A DNA stretch of 64,000 nucleotides from Frankiales bacterium (GTDB lineage: Bacteria; Actinomycetota; Actinomycetes; S36-B12; CAIYMF01): assembly GCA_016125335.1 (NCBI GenBank), contig WGLY01000001.1, positions 62,001 to 126,000 of the forward strand, written 5' to 3'. Below are positions 1-8,371 of this stretch, in pieces; the first letter of the stretch is position 1; the number at the start of each line of letters is the position of its first letter. The notes under the pieces were generated by a model. It ran no database searches. It was not told where the DNA came from and worked only from the letters and a program-made list of their open reading frames with translations. The position numbers and the translations under genes are program-made.

Positions 1-2
1 GC

Positions 3-137
3 TCGTGCGGCCTGGCCGCGCTCGCCATGACGTCGTCGTTCACCGCGGGCGACCTGGTGGGCGGCCTGGTCAACGGTCTCCAGGTGATCGCCGACCACGG
101 CCGTCGTCAGCGCGTGCTGCACCTCGACCGGGCCTGA
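3..137 (+). CDS. C-terminal end of an unidentified protein (cut by window start)
   Basis: An open frame enters from the left edge and ends at a TGA at 135-137; about 44 residues are visible. Third codon positions are almost all G or C, as in the real genes around it, so I take it as the tail of a real gene. The visible part has a small hydrophobic Gly/Ala/Leu stretch and ends in a basic tail, with no motif I recognise. It converges on pepN. In actinobacteria a DUF5130-type protein often neighbours pepN, but that identification would be a guess from context only. Confidence 0.5.
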   Translation, partial: SCGLAALAMTSSFTAGDLVGGLVNGLQVIADHGRRQRVLHLDRA

Positions 138-150
138 CCGGCCTGGCGGC

Positions 151-177
151 CCGCCCGCGGCGCGCAGTCGCGGGCGG
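151..177. terminator. Hairpin between convergent genes
   Basis: A perfect 9-bp stem (CCGCCCGCG at 151-159 pairing with CGCGGGCGG at 169-177) with a 9-base loop lies between the stop at 137 and the convergent pepN stop at 183. There is no T tract on either strand, as is usual for high-GC actinobacteria. It could terminate both genes. Confidence 0.5.
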
Positions 178-182
178 AACTC

Positions 183-2738
183 TCAGGAGTCCAGCGCCTG
201 GCAGCGCAGGGCACGCTCCACGCCGTCGCGCCCCTCGCGCACGAGGCGGCGCGCCCCCGGGGGCACGTCGTCGCGGGCCAGGAAGCGGTCGGTGAGCTCG
301 AGCGTCGCGGGCTCCACCAGGAAGGCCGGGTAGAGCCCGAGCACGATCGTCTGCGCCGTCTCGTTGGTCCGGGTCTCCCACACGCGCGGCACGGCGTCGA
401 AGTACCGGTCCACGAAGCCGCGCAGGAGCTCGCGGTGGTCGGACTGGCTGAACCCGGCGACGGTGGCGAGCAGCATCGCGTTGGGCAGCTCGTCGCTGTC
501 GACGGCGGCGGCGAACGCCTCCTCCTTGGCCTCCCGGGTCGGGACGGCGGCGCGGGCCGTGGCGGCCTGGCGCCGGCCGGTCGCGGTGTCGTCGCGCACC
601 AGCTCGGTCTCGATCTCCTCGGGGTCGGCCGCGCCGAGCGCGACGAGCCGCTGGAGCAGGGTCCAGCGCAGGTCGGTGTCGACCGACAGCCCCACGGGAG
701 CGTCGCCGGACAGCCACCCGCGGACGACGGCGGCGTGCTCCGGGGTCCGCGCGGCGGCGGCGTACGCCCGGGCGAAGCTGAGCTGGAGGTCGCTGCCGGG
801 GTCGGCGCCGGCCAGCAGGCCCAGGGCGGCGGCGGCCCAGCGGTCGCGGTAGCCCTCGCGCCTGCCGACGCCGGAGTAGACCTCGATGGCGGTGCGCACC
901 TGGGCGAGCAGCGTGGTGACGACGTTGATGTCGGACTCGGTGGGCAGTCCCGACTCCACCAGCGACAGGAAGTCGCCGAGCGGCATCTCGGCGTCGCGCA
1001 CCATGTCCCAGCAGGCCGCCCAGATCAGCGCCCGGGCGAGCGAGTCCTGCAGCGTCGCCATGGACTCCACCGCGGTGCGGCGCGAGCGCTCGTCGAGCCG
1101 GATCTTGGCGAAGGTGAGGTCGTCGTCGTTGAGGAGCAGCAGGTCCGGCTGGGCGACGCCGACGAGCTCGGGCACCTCGGTGCGCGCCCCCACGACGTCC
1201 ACCTCGATGCGCCGGCCACGCCGGAGCGACCCGTCGACGACGTCGTAGAGGCCGATGGCGATGCGGTGCGGGCGCAGGATCGGCGCGATCCCCTCGGGCG
1301 AGGACGGCGGCTCCTGCACGATCGTGACGCCGGAGTAGGTGCCGTCGGCGCCGAGCTCGACCTCGGCCCGCAGCGTCGTGACGCCGGCGGTCTCCAGCCA
1401 CGAGCCGGACCACGTCGACAGGTCGCGCCCGCTGGAGCGCTCGAGCTCGCCGAGCAGGTCGGAGAGCTGGGTGTTCCCCCAGGCGTGCGTGGCGAAGTAG
1501 GCGTTGAGGCCGTCGAGGAACTCCTTCTCGCCCACCCAGGCGACGAGCTGGCGGATGGCCGCCGCGCCCTGCGCGTACGTGATGCCGTCGAAGTTCACCT
1601 CCACCGCCTCGAGGTCGACCATGTCGGCGGCGATCGGGTGGGTGGAGGACAGCTGCGCCTGGCGGTAGGTCCAGCCCTTGCGCACGATGAGGAACGTGGT
1701 CCAGGCGTCGCGGTAGCGGGTGGCGGAGACGTTGGCGTGGTGCGAGGCCCACTCGGCGAACGACTCGTTGAGCCACAGGTCGTCCCACCACGTCATGGTG
1801 ACGAGGTCGCCGAACCACATGTGCGCGAGCTCGTGCAGCACGGTGTTGGCCCGCTGCTCGTAGGAGTAGTCGGTCACGCGGCTGCGGAAGACGTAGTCCT
1901 CGAGGATGGTCACGCACGCGGCGTTCTCCATCGCGCCGGCGTTGAACTCCGGGACGAACAGCTGGTCGTACTTGCCGAACGGGTACGCCGTGCCGAACGC
2001 CGACTCGAAGAACTCGAATCCCTGCTTGGTGACCGTGAGCACCTCGTCCGCGTCGAGGTGCTCGGCGAGGCTCTGCCGGCAGAACACGCCGAGCGGGTAG
2101 GTGCCGTGCGGGCCGGCGTACTCGTCGCGCACCACGTGGTAGGGACCGGCGACGAGCGCCGTGACGTACGTCGAGAGCCGCGGGGTGGGGTCGAAGCGCC
2201 ACACCGCCATCGCGGCGTCGTCCGGCTCGGGCTGCGGCGTGGCCGCGTTGGAGACCACCTGCCAGTCGTCGGGCGCGGTCACCGTGAGCGCGAACTCGGC
2301 CTTGAGGTCGGGCTGGTCGAAGCAGGCGTAGACGCGGCGGGCGTCGGCGACCTCGAACTGCGAGTAGAGGTACACGCACTTGTCGACCGGGTCGACGAAG
2401 CGGTGCAGGCCCTCGCCGGTGCGCATGTAGGCGCAGTCGGCCTCGACCACGAGCACGTTGTCGGCCGCGAGGCCGGGCAGCGGGAGGCGGGTGCCGGTGA
2501 ACGTCGTGACGTCGAGGTCCGTGCCGTTGAGCACCGCGCGGCGCACACCCGGCGCGACGAGGTCGATCCAGGTGCTTGACCCCGGGGTCGCGGTGAACCG
2601 CGCCGTGGTGGTGCTCGGGAAGGTGGCCGAGTCCTCGGCGGACGCGCGGGTGAGGTCGATCTCGACCTCGTAGCGGGTCACCCGGACGTTCGCCGAGCGC
2701 TCGCGCGCCTCGGCACGCGTGATGTTGGTGTCGGGCAC
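183..2738 (-). CDS. pepN: Aminopeptidase N (M1 family zinc metallopeptidase)
   Basis: The 851-residue protein matches the usual length of actinobacterial PepN. It removes N-terminal residues from peptides in the cytoplasm. The exopeptidase motif GAMEN is at residues 268-272, the zinc site HELAH at 302-306, and the third zinc ligand is Glu325 in NESFAEW. An N-terminal beta-rich domain precedes the catalytic domain and an ERAP1-like helical domain fills the last ~300 residues. No signal peptide is seen. The ATG at 2738 is the first sensible start. The gene is divergent from rpiB, sharing about 210 bases of upstream DNA; rpiB and nei follow on the other strand, an order also known in mycobacteria. 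No missing catalytic residue is seen. Confidence 0.97.
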   Translation of the reverse strand: MPDTNITRAEARERSANVRVTRYEVEIDLTRASAEDSATFPSTTTARFTATPGSSTWIDLVAPGVRRAVLNGTDLDVTTFTGTRLPLPGLAADNVLVVEADCAYMRTGEGLHRFVDPVDKCVYLYSQFEVADARRVYACFDQPDLKAEFALTVTAPDDWQVVSNAATPQPEPDDAAMAVWRFDPTPRLSTYVTALVAGPYHVVRDEYAGPHGTYPLGVFCRQSLAEHLDADEVLTVTKQGFEFFESAFGTAYPFGKYDQLFVPEFNAGAMENAACVTILEDYVFRSRVTDYSYEQRANTVLHELAHMWFGDLVTMTWWDDLWLNESFAEWASHHANVSATRYRDAWTTFLIVRKGWTYRQAQLSSTHPIAADMVDLEAVEVNFDGITYAQGAAAIRQLVAWVGEKEFLDGLNAYFATHAWGNTQLSDLLGELERSSGRDLSTWSGSWLETAGVTTLRAEVELGADGTYSGVTIVQEPPSSPEGIAPILRPHRIAIGLYDVVDGSLRRGRRIEVDVVGARTEVPELVGVAQPDLLLLNDDDLTFAKIRLDERSRRTAVESMATLQDSLARALIWAACWDMVRDAEMPLGDFLSLVESGLPTESDINVVTTLLAQVRTAIEVYSGVGRREGYRDRWAAAALGLLAGADPGSDLQLSFARAYAAAARTPEHAAVVRGWLSGDAPVGLSVDTDLRWTLLQRLVALGAADPEEIETELVRDDTATGRRQAATARAAVPTREAKEEAFAAAVDSDELPNAMLLATVAGFSQSDHRELLRGFVDRYFDAVPRVWETRTNETAQTIVLGLYPAFLVEPATLELTDRFLARDDVPPGARRLVREGRDGVERALRCQALDS

Positions 2739-2950
2739 CGGTCGGGCTCCTTCGTCGTGGGGCGCGCGGCCGGGATCCTCCGGATGACGCGCTGGTCCGC
2801 CCGCGGTCGACCGCCGGGCCCGGACATCCTCGCACGGGGCGGCGGATCCGCCGCTGCTGTTGGGGCGGGGGCGGACGGCGGTCCGCCATCGGGAGGAGGA
2901 GGTCGCCGGGGGCGTCGTCCGGCCGGACCCGGGCCTGGCACGATGCGCGC

Positions 2951-3406
2951 ATGCGCGTACACCTCGCCGCCGACCACGCCGGGTTCGAGCTCAAGGCAGC
3001 CCTCGCCGACCACCTGCGCTCGCAGGGCCACGAGGTCGTCGACCACGGCGCCGACACCTACGACGCCGCCGACGACTACCCGGCGTTCTGCATCGCCGCG
3101 GCGCGGGCGGTCGCCGACGACCCGGGCAGCCTCGGACTCGTCATCGGCGGGTCGGGCAACGGCGAGCAGATCGCGGCGAACAAGGTGGTCGGGGTCCGCG
3201 CCGCGCTGGCCTGGTCGGTGGAGACCGCCACGCTGGCGCGCGAGCACAACGACGCCAACGTGGCGGGCCTCGGGGCGCGCATGCACGACCGGCAGACGGC
3301 GCTCGACATCGTGGACGCGTTCGTCGGCACGCCCTTCAGCCAGGACCCCCGGCACGTCCGGCGGATCGCGCAGGTGTCGGCCTACGAGACCACCGGGTCG
3401 GTCTGA
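2951..3406 (+). CDS. rpiB: Ribose-5-phosphate isomerase B
   Basis: A 151-residue RpiB/LacAB-family sugar-phosphate isomerase interconverting ribose-5-phosphate and ribulose-5-phosphate in the pentose phosphate pathway. The N-terminal phosphate-binding segment starts MRVHLAADHAGFELK and the family loop GGSGNGEQIAANKV spans about 66-79. Glu72 sits where E. coli RpiB has its catalytic cysteine; this Cys-to-Glu change is known for the actinobacterial subtype (M. tuberculosis RpiB). HNDAN near residue 100 is the other conserved block. The gene is followed by a small antisense gene and nei. Confidence 0.95.
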   Translation: MRVHLAADHAGFELKAALADHLRSQGHEVVDHGADTYDAADDYPAFCIAAARAVADDPGSLGLVIGGSGNGEQIAANKVVGVRAALAWSVETATLAREHNDANVAGLGARMHDRQTALDIVDAFVGTPFSQDPRHVRRIAQVSAYETTGSV

Positions 3407-3439
3407 CCGGCGCGGTGCGGCGCCCGGCGGGGGAGCGCC

Positions 3440-3640
3440 TCAGCGCTCGACCTGGCGGGCCCGTCGCACCGTGACCGACCTGCCGGCCGCGGCGAGCGCC
3501 GCCGGGGCGGGGCGCGAGACGTCGCGGGCGCGCATCGCGCCCTCGACGCCCACGCGCGAGGGACCGCGGTCGGCGAGCCGGTCGAGCGCGCGGTCGTCGA
3601 CGTGCTCGTCGTCGCGACGCGGGTCGGAGGGCCGGGGCAC
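3440..3640 (-). CDS. Small uncharacterised basic protein
   Basis: A 66-residue frame lies on the minus strand between rpiB and nei. About 64 of 67 codons end in G or C, which is strong coding evidence in a gap that otherwise looks empty. The start chosen is the GTG at 3638-3640, beginning VPRPSDPRRDDEHVDD. The middle reads SRVGVEGAMRARDVSRP and the C-terminus is very basic. There is no signal peptide, membrane segment or domain I recognise. A clear ribosome binding site is absent, so the mRNA may be leaderless. It points away from nei and converges on rpiB. Confidence 0.6.
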   Translation of the reverse strand: MPRPSDPRRDDEHVDDRALDRLADRGPSRVGVEGAMRARDVSRPAPAALAAAGRSVTVRRARQVER

Positions 3641-3691
3641 GCGACGACGGTACGCCTGCGGCCGCACGGACCGAAGGAGGAGGAGGGCGAG

Positions 3692-4555
3692 GTGCCCGAG
3701 GGACACAGCATCCACCGGCTCGCGCGCGGCCTCGCGCGCGACTTCGGCGGGCGCCCGGTGCGCGCGAGCAGCCCCCAGGGCCGGTTCTCCGACGGCGCGG
3801 CCAGGATCGACGGCCATGTCCTCGAGCGCGCCGAGGCCTGGGGCAAGCACCTGTTCCTGCACCTCGGCACCCGCGACGTCGTGCACGTCCACCTCGGGCT
3901 CTACGGCACCTTCCTGACCGCGCCCCTGCCGGCGCCGGCCCCGCAGGGCGCGCTGCGCCTGCGGCTCGAGGGCGACACGAGCTACGCCGACCTGCGTGGC
4001 CCCACCGCCTGCGAGGTGCTCGAGCCGGCGGGACGTCGTGCCGTGCTGGCCCGGCTCGGGCCGGACCCCTTGCGCCGCGACGTCGGGCCCGAGCCCATGC
4101 GGCGGCGCGTGACGTCCAGCCGGGCGCCTGTCGCGACGCTGCTCATGGACCAGTCCGTCGTGGCCGGCGTGGGCAACATCTACCGGGCCGAGCTGCTCTT
4201 CCGGCACCGGGTCTCGCCGTTCCGCGAGGGCCGCGAAGTCGCACCGGACGTCCTCGACGCGATGTGGGAGGACCTGCGGGTGCTCATGCGCGACGGCGTG
4301 CGCCGCGGGCGGATCGTCACCGTCACCCGTGCCGACGTCGCGCGCCTGGCCGCCCTCGACGCCGACCGGCCGCCCGCGGACGACCCGGAGCTCGACGGCG
4401 GCGACGACACGCTGGCGATGCGCCGCCGGCGCCGGGAGACGGGCACGTACGTCTATCGGCGCGAGGGCCGGGCCTGCGTGCGCTGCTCGACCCCCGTGGC
4501 GGCCCGCGAGCTCAGCGGCCGTCGCCTGTTCTGGTGCCCCGGCTGCCAGGTCTGA
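3692..4555 (+). CDS. nei: Nei/Fpg-family DNA glycosylase (endonuclease VIII type)
   Basis: A bifunctional DNA glycosylase/AP lyase that excises oxidised bases. The reading frame is open further upstream, but the start must be the GTG at 3692: it follows a strong GGAGGAGG ribosome site, and it puts proline at position 2 (PEGHS), the catalytic nucleophile, with Glu3 next to it. The protein is 287 residues. The helix-two-turn-helix segment contains DQSVVAGVGNIYRAELLF, and the C-terminal zinc finger shows CVRC and CPGC pairs. Its last 44 bases overlap the end of the convergent small gene ending at 4512. Confidence 0.93.
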   Translation: MPEGHSIHRLARGLARDFGGRPVRASSPQGRFSDGAARIDGHVLERAEAWGKHLFLHLGTRDVVHVHLGLYGTFLTAPLPAPAPQGALRLRLEGDTSYADLRGPTACEVLEPAGRRAVLARLGPDPLRRDVGPEPMRRRVTSSRAPVATLLMDQSVVAGVGNIYRAELLFRHRVSPFREGREVAPDVLDAMWEDLRVLMRDGVRRGRIVTVTRADVARLAALDADRPPADDPELDGGDDTLAMRRRRRETGTYVYRREGRACVRCSTPVAARELSGRRLFWCPGCQV

Positions 4556-4754
4556 GCCGCCTCGGCAGCAGGCGGGCGAGCCATCCGGCAGCACGTACTA
4601 CGGACACCGTGTCGTCGACCACGCGGATCCCGTGGTCGGGTGAGTAGCGCGGGCAGACCGTCGGCCCGCAGGCCCCGCAGTCACGTCCGGGGCGGTAGTG
4701 CTCGTGCATCTCCTCGGGGTGTCCGCAGCGGCACAGCGCGACGACGGTGATCAT
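4512..4754 (-). CDS. Small Cys/His-rich putative zinc-binding protein
   Basis: An 80-residue protein whose first half is dense in metal-ligand residues: CRCGHPEEMHEHY, then CGACG and VCPRY. This CxCxH...CxxC...C layout suggests a small zinc ribbon, though no fold can be named. The N-terminal half has strong G/C third positions. The last ~25 residues are basic and overlap nei on the other strand, and may be less constrained. The ATG at 4754 is the first start; AGGTGG a few bases upstream may serve as ribosome site. Confidence 0.6.
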   Translation of the reverse strand: MITVVALCRCGHPEEMHEHYRPGRDCGACGPTVCPRYSPDHGIRVVDDTVSVVRAAGWLARLLPRRLRPGSRGTRTGDGR

Positions 4755-4978
4755 GCCGCCACCTGGGGGATCCTGTGACTCTCCGTGATCAGTCGGCGAC
4801 CGAGAATGTCGCGCTGAGTATCAGATATGAAGGGGGAATCAGTCGTTTGGTGGAAACCTCGCGGACACTCACTGCCGCTACGATTACTCACCGTGCGCAT
4901 GGTGCTGGGGGTTCGCCGGGCAGGCGACAGGCACCGCATGGCCCTGGGCAGGCCGACGCGCCGGGATGGGAGAAGCTG
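4755..4978 (+). promoter_or_regulatory. Upstream region of the first glycosyltransferase gene
   Basis: This gap is clearly richer in A/T than its surroundings (4795-4890), as expected for a promoter at the start of a long surface-polysaccharide region. TACGAT at 4879-4884 could be a -10 element; no convincing -35 is seen at the right distance. GGGAG at 4968-4972 is the ribosome site for the ATG at 4979. Confidence 0.3.
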
Positions 4979-5941
4979 ATGAGCACGTGGTCGATCAAGT
5001 CCGAGTTCGATGCCGGGGAGCGTCCGAACCGGAGCCGCACGCCACGCGTCAGCATCGTGGTGCCGGCGCGCAACGAGGCGAAGAACCTCGAGGTCGTCCT
5101 GCCGGAGCTTCCGGAGGTGCACGAGGTCATTCTCGTGGACGGCCACTCCACCGACGGCACCATCGAGACCGCCCGGCGTGTCATGCCGGACATCCGCGTG
5201 GTGCAGCAGACCCGCCGTGGCAAGGGCAACGCCCTCGCGTGCGGCTTCATGGCCGCCACCGGCGACATCGTGGTGATGTTCGACGCCGACGGCTCGGCCG
5301 ACCCGCGTGAGATCACGCGCTTCGTCGCCGCGCTGGTCGAGGGCGCCGACTTCGCCAAGGGCACCCGGTTCGTCAAGAACGGCGGCAGCGAGGACATCAC
5401 GCGCATCCGCAAGATGGGCAACTGGTTCCTCAACACCACGACGAACGTGTCGTTCGGCACTCGCTACACCGACCTCTGCTACGGCTACAACGCCTTCTGG
5501 CGCGACATCGTCGGTGTGCTCGACCTCGCCGACCCGTCCATCCCGGACGTCGAGGGCGGCAAGCTGTGGGGCGACGGCTTCGAGATCGAGACGATCATCA
5601 ACTGCCGGGTCGCCGCCGCGGGGCTGCGGATCACGGAGGTGCCCAGCGTCGAGCGCCTGCGCATCTTCGGCGAGTCCAACCTCCACGCCGTCCGCGACGG
5701 CTTCCGCGTGCTGCGCACGATCTTCAGCGAGCGCACGCGTATGAAGACCAAGCGCGCGGCCCTCGCAGAGCTCGAGGCCCTCGCCGTCGGGGGCGCCGAG
5801 CGCCGGGCCGAGTCCGACGTCCCGGTCCAGCGCGAGGTGGTCATCGACCTGCGCGAGCGCGAGGCCGACGTCGTGCGGCTGCGCGAGCCCGTGCAGTCCG
5901 AGGCCGACGAGTCCGTCGCCATCACGGAGGAGACTGCGTGA
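4979..5941 (+). CDS. Family 2 glycosyltransferase
   Basis: A 320-residue GT-A fold glycosyltransferase, expected to move a sugar from a nucleotide donor to a lipid-linked or polysaccharide acceptor at the inner face of the membrane. The N-terminus has SIVVPARNE, then VDGHSTDGT (about 53-61) and the metal-binding DAD at 102-104. It most resembles the dolichyl-phosphate-mannose-synthase type without C-terminal membrane segments. The frame is open further upstream, but the ATG at 4979 has a GGGAG ribosome site and the family-typical N-terminus. The last ~60 residues are acidic and low in complexity. Its TGA overlaps the GTG of the next gene (GTGA), so the two are translationally coupled. Confidence 0.85.
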   Translation: MSTWSIKSEFDAGERPNRSRTPRVSIVVPARNEAKNLEVVLPELPEVHEVILVDGHSTDGTIETARRVMPDIRVVQQTRRGKGNALACGFMAATGDIVVMFDADGSADPREITRFVAALVEGADFAKGTRFVKNGGSEDITRIRKMGNWFLNTTTNVSFGTRYTDLCYGYNAFWRDIVGVLDLADPSIPDVEGGKLWGDGFEIETIINCRVAAAGLRITEVPSVERLRIFGESNLHAVRDGFRVLRTIFSERTRMKTKRAALAELEALAVGGAERRAESDVPVQREVVIDLREREADVVRLREPVQSEADESVAITEETA

Positions 5942-6909
5942 CGCAGGCGTCAGCCTCCGGGCCGACCGTCACCGTCCTGGTCTGCACCTACACCGCACTG
6001 CGCTGGGCCGAGCTCGCGGCCGGCATCGACGCGGCCCGGTCCCAGCTCCGTGCGGGTGACGAGCTGCTCGTCGTCGTCGACCACAACGACGCCCTCCTCG
6101 AGCGGGTGCGCGACGAGCTCGGCGTGACCGCGATCCCCAACGCCGGCGCCCGCGGGCTGTCCGGCGGCCGCAACACCGGGGTCGCGGCGGCGTCGGGCGA
6201 CGTCGTGGTGTTCCTCGACGACGACGCGTGCCCGGCGCCGGGCTGGGTCGAGGCCTACCGGGCCCGCTTCACCGACCCGGCCGTGGTCGCCGTCGGCGGC
6301 TCGATCCGGCCGGCCTGGGAGGGTGGCGCGGCACCGCGCTGGTTCCCGCCCGAGTTCGGCTGGGTCGTGGGCTGCGACTACATCGGCCTGCCCGGCGACG
6401 GCGAGCCGATCCGCAACCCGATCGGCGCCAGCATGGCCGTGCGGCGCAGCGCGCTGGTCTCCGTCGGTGGGTTCTCCGAGCTCGTGGGGCGCGTGGGCAC
6501 GCTGCCGGTGGGCTGCGAGGAGACCGACCTCGCCATCCGGGTGCGCCAGGCCGACCCGGGCGCGGTGATCCTGCGGGACACGACCGCCCAGGTGGACCAC
6601 CTCGTCCCGGTGCAGCGCCAGAAGGTCTCCTACTTCGTCAGCCGGTGCTACCACGAGGGCCGCAGCAAGGCGGTGCTCTCCGGACGCGTCGGGGCGGCCG
6701 ACGGCCTGTCGAGCGAGCGGGCCTACGCCACCCGGGTGCTCCCGCGGGGCATGCTCGCCCACCTGCGCTCGGCGCTGCGCGGCGACGGCTACGGCGCGGC
6801 CCGGGCGGGTCTGGTCCCCGTGGGCCTGGCCGCCACCGGAGCCGGCTACCTCTCCGTCCGGCTGCGCGGGAGCTCGACCCTGTCCGAGCCCGCCGCCACG
6901 ACCGGGTGA
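5938..6909 (+). CDS. Family 2 glycosyltransferase
   Basis: A 323-residue GT2 enzyme. VTVLVCTYTA opens the fold, GLSGGRNTG (73-81) and the acidic FLDDDACP (DDD at 94-96) mark the nucleotide-sugar and metal site, and CEETDLAIR is the later acceptor/base region. It starts with GTG at 5938 inside the stop of the preceding glycosyltransferase gene. The C-terminal ~70 residues contain a weakly hydrophobic stretch that may associate with the membrane. The sugar specificity cannot be read from sequence. Confidence 0.85.
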   Translation: MTQASASGPTVTVLVCTYTALRWAELAAGIDAARSQLRAGDELLVVVDHNDALLERVRDELGVTAIPNAGARGLSGGRNTGVAAASGDVVVFLDDDACPAPGWVEAYRARFTDPAVVAVGGSIRPAWEGGAAPRWFPPEFGWVVGCDYIGLPGDGEPIRNPIGASMAVRRSALVSVGGFSELVGRVGTLPVGCEETDLAIRVRQADPGAVILRDTTAQVDHLVPVQRQKVSYFVSRCYHEGRSKAVLSGRVGAADGLSSERAYATRVLPRGMLAHLRSALRGDGYGAARAGLVPVGLAATGAGYLSVRLRGSSTLSEPAATTG

Positions 6910-7033
6910 CACCCCGTCCGTCCTGGCCCGTGCGCGTGGGCGAGCCCGTCGGGCTGCTGCTAGCGTCGTCGCGCCGGAGCCTCGAGCCCGGACGGGCGGC
7001 CGTGCGTCGCGCCGCGAGCCGAGGAGAGGACGC

Positions 7034-8371
7034 GTGACCGTGACGGAGCAGGGCGTCGGGGACGTGCCCCCGCGCACCGGCGACCGGCTGGTCCGCAACG
7101 CGGGGTCCCTCGTGGCCACCACCGGCGTCACCGCCGTCCTCGGGCTCCTCTTCTGGACCCTCGCCGCGCGCCACTACCCGGACGCCGACGTCGGACGCGC
7201 CACCACCACGATCTCGGCCGCCACCGTCCTCGGCGGGTTCAGCGGCGACTACCTGTCGGCCATCATGATCCGGTTCCTGGCCACCGCCGGGAACCGCACC
7301 CGCGTCATCATCGCGCGGGCCTACGCCGTGGCCGCGGTCACCGGGCTCGTCGTCGCGTCGGGGTTCGTCGCGCTCGGGCTGGGCTCGGCGTACATCCCCG
7401 ACTCCACGTCGCAGCGGGTCTTCTTCGTCGCGATGGTCGTGCTCTTCGTGGTGTTCGCGCTCCAGGACGCGGTGCTCACGGGGCTGGGCCGCGCGCCGGC
7501 GGTGCTCGTCGAGAACATCGCGTTCTCGGTGGCCAAGGTCGTCCTGGTCGTGGTGGGGCTCAGCCTGATCTCGGTCAACGGCATCATCATGGCTTGGGTG
7601 CTGCCGGTGCTCCTGGCCGTCATCGGGGTCACCGTCTACCTGGTCGCCGTGGTGCTGCGGGCCGGCTCCGACGTGGTGCAGGGCGAGTCGGCGTTCCCGC
7701 GGGGCCGGGCCGTGGTCAGCTACGCGGCCGCCGAGTACGTCCGGCGCATGCTGTCCTCCGCGGTCACGCTGGTGCTGCCGCTCCTCGTGGCCCACGTCCT
7801 CGGTCTCGAGCAGGCGGCGTACTTCTCCGTCCCGTGGCTCATCCTCAGCGTCGTGTCGATCATGCTCAGCAACGTGTCGTCCGCCCTCGTCGTCGAGAGC
7901 GAGCGCAGCGACCAGCACGCCGCGGTGCTGCTGCGCAAGGCGATCTCGCTCGGGCTCGGCGCGGTGCTGCTGGCCACCGTCCTGCTGCTGCTGCTCGCAC
8001 CCTTCGCGCTGTCGATCCTGGGCTCCGCGTACGCCGAGAACTCCACCGGGCTGGTGCGGCTGTTCGCCCTGGCGCTCCCGTTCTCCGCGCCGGTCGTGCT
8101 CTACGGGACCCTGCTCTGGCTCGACCGCCGGCTGTGGACCCTGGCACTGGTGCAGGGCAGCGCCTCGCTCATCACGATTGTCGGGTCCGTGGTGCTGCTC
8201 GGCCGCCTGGGTCTCAACGGCATCGGCGTGGCCTACCTGGTGTCCGAGATCATCGTCGCGATCGCCTGCTCGCCGTTCCTCGTGCGGCGCCTGCGCGAGC
8301 TCAGCAGCGAGCACGCCAGCCTCCAGGCGCTCGACGCCGAGAACGGCGCCCTGCCCTGGAGCGACCGATGA
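7034..8371 (+). CDS. Wzx-like polysaccharide flippase
   Basis: A 445-residue, very hydrophobic protein with about 12 predicted membrane spans, of the MOP/polysaccharide-biosynthesis transporter type that flips lipid-linked oligosaccharide across the cytoplasmic membrane. The N-terminal block LFWTLAARHYPDADVGRA is typical of the family's first helix and loop. It starts with GTG at 7034 after a GAGGAGAGG ribosome site. Its TGA overlaps the ATG of the following glycosyltransferase (ATGA). A second paralogous flippase lies nearby on the other strand (9497-10822), which suggests two export routes. Confidence 0.85.
   Translation: MTVTEQGVGDVPPRTGDRLVRNAGSLVATTGVTAVLGLLFWTLAARHYPDADVGRATTTISAATVLGGFSGDYLSAIMIRFLATAGNRTRVIIARAYAVAAVTGLVVASGFVALGLGSAYIPDSTSQRVFFVAMVVLFVVFALQDAVLTGLGRAPAVLVENIAFSVAKVVLVVVGLSLISVNGIIMAWVLPVLLAVIGVTVYLVAVVLRAGSDVVQGESAFPRGRAVVSYAAAEYVRRMLSSAVTLVLPLLVAHVLGLEQAAYFSVPWLILSVVSIMLSNVSSALVVESERSDQHAAVLLRKAISLGLGAVLLATVLLLLLAPFALSILGSAYAENSTGLVRLFALALPFSAPVVLYGTLLWLDRRLWTLALVQGSASLITIVGSVVLLGRLGLNGIGVAYLVSEIIVAIACSPFLVRRLRELSSEHASLQALDAENGALPWSDR

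Noticed and set aside
70-3057. A 995-codon minus-strand frame over pepN
   Set aside because: It is a shadow frame; the M1 peptidase motifs are all in the overlapping frame at 183-2738.
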